Positions 37,100-44,316 of a stretch of 64,000 nucleotides of DNA are shown here, one piece after another. The DNA comes from Candidatus Flexicrinis affinis. Its GTDB lineage: Bacteria > Chloroflexota > Anaerolineae > Aggregatilineales > Phototrophicaceae. The position numbers and the translations under genes are program-made. Each line of letters begins with the position of its first letter. Within the stretch, counting starts at the first letter, position 1. The stretch lies in contig JADJWE010000001.1 of assembly GCA_016716525.1 (NCBI GenBank), positions 930,001 through 994,000 of the forward strand. Direction: 5' to 3'. Below the pieces are notes generated by a model. The model saw nothing but the letters and a program-made list of their open reading frames with translations. It did not search any database and was not told where the DNA came from.

Positions 37100-38149
37100 A
37101 TGAGAGCAGCACGGCTTCACGGAGCACGTGATATTCGCGTTGACGCATTGAGCGATCCGGGTGAAGTTGGCCACGGGGATGTGTTAATTCGCGTTGGCGC
37201 GGTGGGAATCTGCGGGTCGGACTTGCACATGTACGAGGACGCCCGCATCGGAGATACCACGTTCGACACGCCGCTGATCCTCGGCCATGAGTTCATGGGC
37301 GAGATCCTCGCCGTCGGTGAGGGTGCGATCGGTGGGCATCATCAGCCGCTGGACGTCGGCCAGCGCGTCGCCGTCGATCCGTCGACGCCCTGTATGCACT
37401 GCGAAATTTGCGAGCTGGGCCACCCCAACCTGTGCCCGAACCACACGTTTTACGGCGTTTATCCAACTAACGGCGCGCTGTGCGAGTGCATGATCGTGCA
37501 CGCGCGCAACTGCTTCCCGATCCCCGATTCAATCAGTAACGGCGCGGGTACACTGCTGGAGACGCTCGGCGTGGCCATTCATGCCGTCGACCTCGGCCAT
37601 CTGCGCGTGGCCGACAGCGTCGCCGTGATCGGGTGCGGGCCGGTTGGCTTGCTCATCCTGAGGCTGGCGAAGCTGGCTGGATCGGCGCCGGTCTACGCGT
37701 TCGACAAGTTCCCGTGGCGAGTCGAGAAAGCGCGCGAGACCGGCGCAACCGTGTGGAACGTTGATGAGGTCGACCCCGTCACCGTTTTGCATGAGGCGAC
37801 CGGCGGGCGCGGAGTCGATGTGGTCTTCGAAGCCGCATGGGCCGATCATTCCGTGCAGATGGCGGCAGACATGGCACGTGTGGGCGGGCGGGTCGTGTTG
37901 GTGGGTATCCCCGGTGATGACCAGCTCCATATGCGGCACGGCACGGCACGGCGCAAAGGATTGTCGATCATGATGGCGCGCCGCATGAAGCACACGTATC
38001 CACGAGCGATCAAGTTGGTCACTAGCGGTGCGCTCGATGTCGATGATCTGGTATCGCATCACGTCACGCTGGACGACGTACCGCGTGCGTTCGAGATGAA
38101 CACGCACTACGAAGACAACGTGCTCAAGATCATCGTCGATATCAATTGA
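37100..38149 (+). CDS. Zinc-dependent alcohol dehydrogenase, sorbitol/threonine dehydrogenase type
   Basis: A 349-aa medium-chain dehydrogenase. The catalytic zinc site is in GICGSDLHM and GHEFMGEI; the structural zinc lobe has four cysteines in CMHCEICELGHPNLC. The NAD(P) fold includes VIGCGPVGLLILRLAK. AAGGAG precedes ATG 37100, which is preferred over GTG 37094. Within an arabinose operon it could oxidise L-arabinitol or a related polyol or sugar; the substrate is inferred only from position. Confidence 0.9.
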   Translation: MRAARLHGARDIRVDALSDPGEVGHGDVLIRVGAVGICGSDLHMYEDARIGDTTFDTPLILGHEFMGEILAVGEGAIGGHHQPLDVGQRVAVDPSTPCMHCEICELGHPNLCPNHTFYGVYPTNGALCECMIVHARNCFPIPDSISNGAGTLLETLGVAIHAVDLGHLRVADSVAVIGCGPVGLLILRLAKLAGSAPVYAFDKFPWRVEKARETGATVWNVDEVDPVTVLHEATGGRGVDVVFEAAWADHSVQMAADMARVGGRVVLVGIPGDDQLHMRHGTARRKGLSIMMARRMKHTYPRAIKLVTSGALDVDDLVSHHVTLDDVPRAFEMNTHYEDNVLKIIVDIN

Positions 38150-38180
38150 GCCGCTGAGGCGGACGCCTCTGGAGAGCGAC

Positions 38181-39665
38181 ATGCCAATCAAGATCGCTAT
38201 GATCGGGGCCGGGTCGATCGGCTTCACGCGCCGCCTGATACTCGACATTCTCGCCGTGCCAGAGCTGGTCGATACGCAGTTTGCGCTGATGGACATCAAC
38301 GCGCGCAATCTGGATATGGTTGCCCGGCTGTGCGGGCGTGATATCGCTTCCAATGACCTGCCCGCGACGATCCACACAACGATCGATCGGCGCGAGGCGA
38401 TTGCTGACGCCGATTACGTCATCTGCATGATCCGGCAGGGCGGGTTGGACGCGTTTCAGATCGATATCGACATCCCGCTTATGTACGGTGTCGATCAATG
38501 CGTTGGCGATACGCTGTGCGCTGGCGGGTTGATGTATGCCCAGCGCACGATTCCGGTACTCCTTGGCATCTGCAAGGATATCCGCGAGGTCGCCAAGCCG
38601 GATGTGCTGTTCCTCAATTACTCAAACCCGATGGCCATGAATGTGTGGGCGTGCAATGCCTACGGCGGTGTGAACACGATCGGGTTGTGTCACGGCGTCC
38701 AGCACGGGCATCACCAGATCGCTGCGGTAATCGAACGGTGGGCGCACGCCGAAGGATTAATCGGTTCCGACGAACGGGTAACACGCAAGGATGTCGACAT
38801 TGTCTGCGCCGGGATCAATCACCAGACGTGGTATATCAAGGTGCAGTGGCACGGCATGGACATGGTTCCCCGCCTGCTCGACCTGTTCGAGGTGCACCCG
38901 GAGTACCGCAAGACCGAGAAGGTGCGGATCGACATGCTGCGCCGGTTCGGCTACTACAGCACCGAATCGAACGGTCACCTCAGCGAATACGTCCCTTGGT
39001 ACCGCAAGCGTGTCGACGAGATCCCTCAATGGATCGACCTATCAAGTTGGATTAACGGCGAAACGGGCGGTTACCTGCGCGAATGTACGGAACGCCGTAC
39101 GTGGTTCGAAACGGAATTCCCAGAGTGGATGGCGGAAGAACCGCCGAAGATCAGCCCGTCGATCCGCAGCGAGGAACACGGATCGTACATCATCGAAGGT
39201 CTTGAGACAGGGCGTATCTACCGCGGACACTTCAACGTCGTCAATCACGGCCACATCACGAACTTGCCGGATGGGTGCGTGATCGAGATTCCGGGCTACG
39301 TCGACCTCAACGGCATCTCTATGCCGGTGGTTGGTGATCTCCCGCTGGCGTGCGCAGCGACTTGCGCGGCCAGCGTGCGGGTGCAGCAGATGGGGATGGA
39401 GGCGGCAGTTCGGGGCGACGTCACGCTGTTGAAACAGGCCATGCTGCACGACCCGCTGATCGGCGCAGTCTGCAGCACCGAAGAGGTGTGGCAGATGACT
39501 GACGACCTACTCGTCGCGCAGGCGCAGTGGTTGCCCAATTACGCAAAGTCGGAGATCGACGCCGCACGCGCGCGACTTGCCGCACATACAGCCAATGGCA
39601 CACGCGTACAGCTGCGTGATGGATGGGCGGGTGCGGCAAGGGTTCCGATCGGCACAACTGGCTAG
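38181..39665 (+). CDS. GH4 family NAD-dependent alpha-galactosidase-like enzyme
   Basis: A 494-aa member of GH4, which breaks glycosides by NAD+-assisted oxidation and elimination and needs Mn2+. The N-terminal Rossmann segment is IAMIGAGSIGFTRRL. NYSNPMAMN and the metal-binding CHGVQHGHHQ (Cys and His ligands) are the alpha-galactosidase (MelA)/galacturonidase type signatures rather than phospho-glucosidase ones. It is the last rightward gene of the arabinose operon and ends 17 bases before the convergent GH43 gene. It may remove galactose or galacturonic acid side groups of pectic arabinan. Confidence 0.88.
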   Translation: MPIKIAMIGAGSIGFTRRLILDILAVPELVDTQFALMDINARNLDMVARLCGRDIASNDLPATIHTTIDRREAIADADYVICMIRQGGLDAFQIDIDIPLMYGVDQCVGDTLCAGGLMYAQRTIPVLLGICKDIREVAKPDVLFLNYSNPMAMNVWACNAYGGVNTIGLCHGVQHGHHQIAAVIERWAHAEGLIGSDERVTRKDVDIVCAGINHQTWYIKVQWHGMDMVPRLLDLFEVHPEYRKTEKVRIDMLRRFGYYSTESNGHLSEYVPWYRKRVDEIPQWIDLSSWINGETGGYLRECTERRTWFETEFPEWMAEEPPKISPSIRSEEHGSYIIEGLETGRIYRGHFNVVNHGHITNLPDGCVIEIPGYVDLNGISMPVVGDLPLACAATCAASVRVQQMGMEAAVRGDVTLLKQAMLHDPLIGAVCSTEEVWQMTDDLLVAQAQWLPNYAKSEIDAARARLAAHTANGTRVQLRDGWAGAARVPIGTTG

Positions 39666-39682
39666 TTTTGGCTGATTACGGC

Positions 39683-40723
39683 CTAATCCTCCGGCCCCAT
39701 GCCGGGCACGTAGGGCCAACCCTCGTCGTCCCACAGCAGGTGAGCGATGCGCAGCGTGGAGATTCCGCCCTGCACCTGATCGTAAGAGTGGTAGACGATG
39801 TAGTCGTTACCGTCTACACTGAAAATGCCGTTGTGACCCGGCCCGCGCCAGCGCCCCTGCGGCCATAGTATCTGAGTGCCGCCGTCCTCCATCATCGGGA
39901 TGTCGTCGCGGTCGACATACGGCCCCGTGATCGACTCCGAGCGCCCCACACGCACGTTGTAGGTGCTGTTGATGCCGTTGCAGCACTGATCGAACGACAC
40001 GAACAAATAGTAGTAGTCGCCCCGGCGGATGATGAACGGCGCTTCAATCGCGCGCGGGTGTTCAGCGCGCGAGGCGACGTCGTACAGCGTGTCGTCCTCG
40101 GCCGATTGCAGGCCCGTGTCGTAGTCGAGGCGGATCATCTTGATCCCGCTCCAGTGGCTGCCAAACACGAGCCAGGGCATGCCGTCTGCGTCCAGAGCGA
40201 GGTTGGCGTCGATGGCGTTCCAGTTCGAGTTGTGGTCGGACTTGACCACGATGCCGTGGTGCACCCATTCGTAGTCCGGGTCTGCATAGTCCAGCGACAG
40301 GTTGGTCGCCAGCCCAATCGCCGACCGGCTTGAGCCGAACGTCGACACAGAGTAGTAGAGGTGATAGCGATCGTTCCAGTACGAGATGTCCGGCGCCCAG
40401 ATATCAGTCGCTCCCGGCACCCATGAGAAGACCTCCTCAGGATTGCCTTGGAAGACCGTGCCGCCCCGTGCGACGCGCCACGTACGCATGTCGGGCGAAC
40501 GTTTCATGGGGACGCCAGTACCAGTGTGAAACAGGTAATAGTAGTCGCCGTGTTTGATCATCACCGGATCGTGCACGTTCATGATGGCCCCGCTGATGTC
40601 CAACGCGCCAGTCTCTTCCGCGCCTTGCGCCGCTGCCGCGAATGGCAGGAACCCTGCTGCACGCCCGCCAATCAGCGCACCCAACCCGAGCATGCCGCCT
40701 TTTAGGAACGATCTGCGTTTCAT
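39683..40723 (-). CDS. Secreted endo-1,5-alpha-L-arabinanase, GH43
   Basis: A 346-aa five-bladed propeller that cuts arabinan chains. The N-terminus carries a twin-arginine-like signal (MKRRSFLKGGMLGLG, Ala-rich region to AAAQGAE). Catalytic residues are D in VHDPVMIKHG, D in NAIDANLALD and E in IEAPFIIRRG. WAPDISYWNDRYHLYYSVS and DQCCNGINSTYNVRVGRS are typical of endo-arabinanases. ATG 40723 has GGAG about 10 bases upstream; the frame extends further but without a ribosome site. It has its own promoter with operator copy 3 and lies downstream of the LacI-type gene on the same strand. Confidence 0.92.
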   Translation of the reverse strand: MKRRSFLKGGMLGLGALIGGRAAGFLPFAAAAQGAEETGALDISGAIMNVHDPVMIKHGDYYYLFHTGTGVPMKRSPDMRTWRVARGGTVFQGNPEEVFSWVPGATDIWAPDISYWNDRYHLYYSVSTFGSSRSAIGLATNLSLDYADPDYEWVHHGIVVKSDHNSNWNAIDANLALDADGMPWLVFGSHWSGIKMIRLDYDTGLQSAEDDTLYDVASRAEHPRAIEAPFIIRRGDYYYLFVSFDQCCNGINSTYNVRVGRSESITGPYVDRDDIPMMEDGGTQILWPQGRWRGPGHNGIFSVDGNDYIVYHSYDQVQGGISTLRIAHLLWDDEGWPYVPGMGPED

Positions 40724-40770
40724 TCGTAAGTACTCCAAGCATTTTTGGCGCTGCGTCGAATGGCATCGCC

Positions 40771-40785
40771 ATGAAATCGTATGCA
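40771..40785 (-). promoter_or_regulatory. Operator copy 3, upstream of endo-arabinanase
   Basis: Read leftward this is TGCATACGATTTCAT, an exact match to copies 1 and 2. It starts 4 bases after the -10 of the endo-arabinanase promoter. Confidence 0.78.
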
Positions 40786-40789
40786 TTGG

Positions 40790-40818
40790 ATTCTACGGCG
40801 CGATGCGGGTGCTGTCAA
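40790..40818 (-). promoter_or_regulatory. Near-consensus promoter of endo-arabinanase
   Basis: Read leftward: TTGACA (40818-40813), 17 bases, TAGAAT (40795-40790). A perfect -35 and a 5-of-6 -10, with the operator immediately downstream. Confidence 0.75.
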
Positions 40819-40867
40819 ACAGCCGCTGTCCATGCCGAATGGTTTGTAGCAGTGCGTCGGAAAGCTT

Positions 40868-41902
40868 CTATGTAGAGTCGCGGACGATCAGTCTCGTCTT
40901 GCCGGACAGCCATGACCGCGGCATTCCGGGGTCCGCGATTCGCCGAAATAGGCTCTCGGCGAGCTTGCGACCGATTTCGACCGAGTCCTGCGCGATTGTG
41001 GTCAATGCAGGGCGAACGATACTAGCTTCGGGGATGTCGTCGAAACCCATGACGGCGATGTCTTCCGGAACGCGGAGCCCCGCCGCCTGAAAGCCGAGGA
41101 TGGCGCCGATCGCCATCAAGTCGTTCAACGCGATGACCACCGAGGGAAGCTCGCTCGCTTGCAGGAGCTGGCTGGCGGCACGCTTTCCGCTCTCGATTGT
41201 AAAGTCCCCAATTGCGACATGCTCGGGATGAATCGTCAGCCCAAGCCTTGTCAGTGCGCCGTTGATAGCCGTCACTCGACGCCGGCCAGCATCGATATCG
41301 TCGCCGACACCAATCAAACCAAAGCGCCGATGCCCGCGCCCGTTGGCTAGCCAAACCGTCGCGTCGGCAAGCGATGTTTGATCGTCGTAGTGAACGACGT
41401 CGATCAGCGGGTGATCGATCTGATCGCCGAGCACAGCCACAGGGGTCTGTGTGCGGGCGATGAACTCCGCGAGGTCGGGTGTCCGCAAGTGAATCGGGAC
41501 CATAATGACGCCGTCGACAGGCCGCCGCGTGACTGCCTCGCAGAAGTGCACTTCGTTGCGGTGCACATGATCGGTATTCGCAATCATTACGTCATAGTCG
41601 TATGACGTCGCGACGTCTTGTATCGACGCGACGATGGGGTGGTAGAAGCTGTTGGAGATATGCGCCACCATGACCGCGATCATCTGCGTCTTCTGTGTGC
41701 GCAGACTGCGTGCCAGCACGTTGGGGTGATAATTCAGTTCAGCGACCGCCGCCATGACACGCGTACGCGTCTCGTCGCTGATCGAAATGTTGGTGTTTGC
41801 CTTATTGAGAACGCGCGATACCGTGGGCTGGGATACCCCGGCCAATTCAGCGACATCTCGCATGGTCGCAGACCGATGCGGCCGGAAGGACTTCTTCTTC
41901 AT
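40868..41902 (-). CDS. LacI-family transcriptional repressor
   Basis: A 344-aa regulator. The N-terminal helix-turn-helix reads TMRDVAELAGVSQPTVSRVLN, with the hinge helix LNYHPNVLARSLRTQKT near residue 60. A periplasmic-binding-like effector domain fills about 70-335 (DGVIMVPIH, VIALNDLMAIGAILG, VMGFDDIPEA). The family binds 14-16 base palindromes with a central CG, which fits the shared TGCATACGATTTCA sequence. Its location beside the endo-arabinanase makes it the best candidate for the protein that binds the three operators; the ligand is probably arabinose or an arabino-oligosaccharide. The binding assignment is inference. Confidence 0.92.
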   Translation of the reverse strand: MKKKSFRPHRSATMRDVAELAGVSQPTVSRVLNKANTNISISDETRTRVMAAVAELNYHPNVLARSLRTQKTQMIAVMVAHISNSFYHPIVASIQDVATSYDYDVMIANTDHVHRNEVHFCEAVTRRPVDGVIMVPIHLRTPDLAEFIARTQTPVAVLGDQIDHPLIDVVHYDDQTSLADATVWLANGRGHRRFGLIGVGDDIDAGRRRVTAINGALTRLGLTIHPEHVAIGDFTIESGKRAASQLLQASELPSVVIALNDLMAIGAILGFQAAGLRVPEDIAVMGFDDIPEASIVRPALTTIAQDSVEIGRKLAESLFRRIADPGMPRSWLSGKTRLIVRDST

Positions 41903-41931
41903 CAGGTGTGGCTTTCGCGTCGCGATAATCC

Positions 41932-41975
41932 CTTATCTATATCATAAGTCACACTATGAAAGATGCGCTAGCATC
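41932..41975. promoter_or_regulatory. Inverted repeats upstream of the LacI-family gene
   Basis: CTTAT/ATAAG arms (41932-41948) and GATGC/GCATC arms (41962-41975) lie in the leader of the repressor gene. A TATGAT hexamer on the minus strand could be a -10, but no good -35 was found. The 15-base operator is not present. Confidence 0.3.
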
Positions 41976-42015
41976 AGCCGCCGGAAAACACGCGGATTCG
42001 CACGACCGGGCCGGA

Positions 42016-43116
42016 TTAGGGTGTGATAGGACGTTGTAGCCAGGCGCGCCACGTCGCTAAGGCCGGGCGAGGTTGCCCGCGTTCGTCATACAGCCCGGTA
42101 TCGCGCCACGCGATCGTCAAGTCGTTTCGCCCACCAATCTGTTCCCAAAGCGTGTCGTAGTCGCGCAGTACAAAGTTGACGACGAATGCGAACCTGTACT
42201 GTGCGGCGGCGGCAAGCGTAAGCGTGATCCATTCGTTCTGCAGCTCGGGTGTTCCATCGAGCTGAATCGGAACGCCAACGTCGATAACAAAGGATTGAGC
42301 CGGATAGCCGGTTTCCGAAACCGCCATCGGCTTATCGATCAATTCGGCGAGTTCATCGTAGATCGAATGCGGGATACCCTGTGTCATGAACCGCGTCATG
42401 TACGGATAGATCGAGAGCGCGACGATGTCTGTATAGTCGGCGATATCCGCTAAGGCACGCATCTGGTCGCCATGATTGGCGTCCGTATAGCCATCAAGCA
42501 GATCGATACCGGTGACTGAGACCATTACCGGAAGGTCGGGATAGCGCTGTTTCAGGTGCTCGTACGTCGCGCGGTGAAGCACCATGTAGGCGTCCCACAG
42601 GTCGGGTCGCAGTTTCACCAAGAGGTTCACTTCGATGCCAAACAGCACGAAATCAGGCTCGAAGAAGGCGATGATGCGGTCGGCGTAGGCTGTAAAGGCG
42701 CCGACGACATCCGGATGATCGAACCGGTAGCGGTCAAAAGGCGATGGCAGCGGCATATCCTCCTGTACGCCTCGGTATGCCGCCAGCCCGTCACGTAGGA
42801 AGTTGATCGGCGTGAACGTCACCATCACCTTGTGCGTATCCGGCGTCAAGCTCCGGCGCAGCGCCCAGTCATCCTGAACCGCTTGCGCGAACGGCTCGTC
42901 GGCCAGTGCTTCCGGCCACGGAACACCGTTGTCGAAGTGATGGACGATCAGGTCCGCGTCTTCCGCGATCCGGTCGTACGCATAGCGCACCGCGTCCACG
43001 CTGATCTCGTGCGGAAACGGCGTGAAACCGAGGTAGAAGGACCGGGAATCTGCCGGCTGAGCGGCGAGCGCCCAACCAGTGCACAGCCCTAGCAGAACCA
43101 AGACGAAGCGCTTCAC
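42016..43116 (-). CDS. Secreted TIM-barrel protein, probable glycoside hydrolase of clan A type
   Basis: A 366-aa exported protein whose family I cannot name. From GTG 43116 the N-terminus is a signal peptide (VKRFVLVLLGLCTGWALA, cleavage near AAQ). The rest looks like a beta/alpha barrel: GFTPFPHEISVDAV, then FVLFGIEVNLLVK with a glutamate at the fourth-strand position, DIVALSIYPYMT, and AVSETGYPAQSF with a glutamate at the seventh-strand position. Two glutamates so placed are the clan A catalytic pattern (GH5, GH53 and others). The frame stays open to 43221, but the GTG 14 bases after the upstream stop best fits. It forms a run with the two exported proteins upstream. Confidence 0.65.
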   Translation of the reverse strand: MKRFVLVLLGLCTGWALAAQPADSRSFYLGFTPFPHEISVDAVRYAYDRIAEDADLIVHHFDNGVPWPEALADEPFAQAVQDDWALRRSLTPDTHKVMVTFTPINFLRDGLAAYRGVQEDMPLPSPFDRYRFDHPDVVGAFTAYADRIIAFFEPDFVLFGIEVNLLVKLRPDLWDAYMVLHRATYEHLKQRYPDLPVMVSVTGIDLLDGYTDANHGDQMRALADIADYTDIVALSIYPYMTRFMTQGIPHSIYDELAELIDKPMAVSETGYPAQSFVIDVGVPIQLDGTPELQNEWITLTLAAAAQYRFAFVVNFVLRDYDTLWEQIGGRNDLTIAWRDTGLYDERGQPRPALATWRAWLQRPITP

Positions 43117-43132
43117 GAGATTGCGGCGAACG

Positions 43133-44152
43133 CTATGGCCCTGCAGGGACCGGCAGCACGCCGCGCCCGGTCGCGCCCGGAGCGTAACGCAGCAGCACTT
43201 CGTTGATGTAAAGTGGCTCACCCGACGTTCCGGTGTGCTTGATCTTCACTATCACCTTGTCGGGCGTCGCGCCGGTGAGCGGATCGACAAAAATGGCACC
43301 GACTTGATCGAGACTGCGCGAACCCTTGTCTTTACTGCCGTCGAGGAACTTCACCTTGACCGACGCGGTTGCGTCCGTCTGCGCGCGGTCGGTATCGTGA
43401 TCGACCGACAGGTGAAACTCGGAATAGCGTGTCGGGCCGGTGTCGTGGGGAAGTCCGCTCAGTCCAGTGAGCTTGTACTTGAGGCTGCTGGATTCACCCG
43501 GGCCGGTCTTGAAACGAAACTTGCAGTCGACCGGCGCGCCCTTGCAGACAACCTTGTCACCTGCGGTATTCGTCCCGCCGACCGTCCACGGGGCGAGCAC
43601 CTTGACGGTGTCGCCAAAATCGGTGTTCGTAAGGAGTTGATAGCGCGATCCGAACTCGACGGAATAACTGCTTGCCGAGCTGAGGGTGACTTGAGATCCG
43701 ACCTGTAAGTACGACTTTCCGGCTCCTAGCGGAACCCACGTGAACGATCCTGCACCGCTTCCGCCCGTTGAGCAGTAGTATTCCAGCAAGCTCCCTAACG
43801 TCGGGGTGGGGAGGATAGCCCGGTAGACTGCGATAACCGTGTTGTTCGATGCGCCGCCGTTCAAGCTGCTTTCGTACGTATCCACGACCAAGTCGATCTG
43901 GAACGGCGCATTGATCTCGAACCACACCGTGTCGGATGCTGCCCCGCACGACGGCGCGGGCTCGCCTGTCTGTGTCGTCGCGTCTTGCGCGCTTCCGATT
44001 ACGATGGTTGCGTTCATCACTTCGCGGGCCGTCAGCAAGCGTCGGTTCGCAAAGCTGTCGTTGGCGGGGGCGACGCGCGGCTCTTGCGCACGAACGCTGC
44101 CGATCAAGACGAGTAGCGTAACGACAAAGACGATGACCCGTGAGCCGTACAT
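43133..44152 (-). CDS. Exported protein of unknown function, beta-rich
   Basis: A 339-aa protein starting at ATG 44152 (GAGGATCC about 9 bases upstream) with a clear signal peptide (SRVIVFVVTLLVLIGSVRAQ). The first 190 mature residues (NDSFANRRLLT and DTVWFEINAPF) resemble the pre-peptidase C-terminal-like beta-sandwich that often follows N-D-x-F-x-x-A. The second half (YKLTGLSGLP, ASVKVKFLDGSKDKGS) is another beta domain. No catalytic motif is seen. It is co-directional with the neighbouring exported genes and may be a cell-surface or adhesive partner. Confidence 0.6.
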   Translation of the reverse strand: MYGSRVIVFVVTLLVLIGSVRAQEPRVAPANDSFANRRLLTAREVMNATIVIGSAQDATTQTGEPAPSCGAASDTVWFEINAPFQIDLVVDTYESSLNGGASNNTVIAVYRAILPTPTLGSLLEYYCSTGGSGAGSFTWVPLGAGKSYLQVGSQVTLSSASSYSVEFGSRYQLLTNTDFGDTVKVLAPWTVGGTNTAGDKVVCKGAPVDCKFRFKTGPGESSSLKYKLTGLSGLPHDTGPTRYSEFHLSVDHDTDRAQTDATASVKVKFLDGSKDKGSRSLDQVGAIFVDPLTGATPDKVIVKIKHTGTSGEPLYINEVLLRYAPGATGRGVLPVPAGP

Positions 44153-44240
44153 AGCGTGGATCCTCAGATGATGTCCAACACCAAGAGTATATGGGCAAAT
44201 TGAAATAGCGGCGCAAGTGGCGTAGGTACAGAAACGACGC

Positions 44241-44264
44241 GTGCCAGAGGTCGACCTCTGGCAC
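44241..44264. terminator. Perfect 24-base palindrome after the binding-domain gene
   Basis: GTGCCAGAGG (44241-44250) and CCTCTGGCAC (44255-44264) flank a TCGA centre. It lies 53 bases past the stop of the leftward gene 44317-46500 and before the next leftward gene. As RNA it forms a 10-base-pair stem with a tetraloop; a TTT lies a few bases on in the leftward direction. Confidence 0.5.
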
Positions 44265-44316
44265 GCACTCGAAAACGATGGTGACGGCAAGGCGAACCCG
44301 CCGCCCTTGTTACAGC

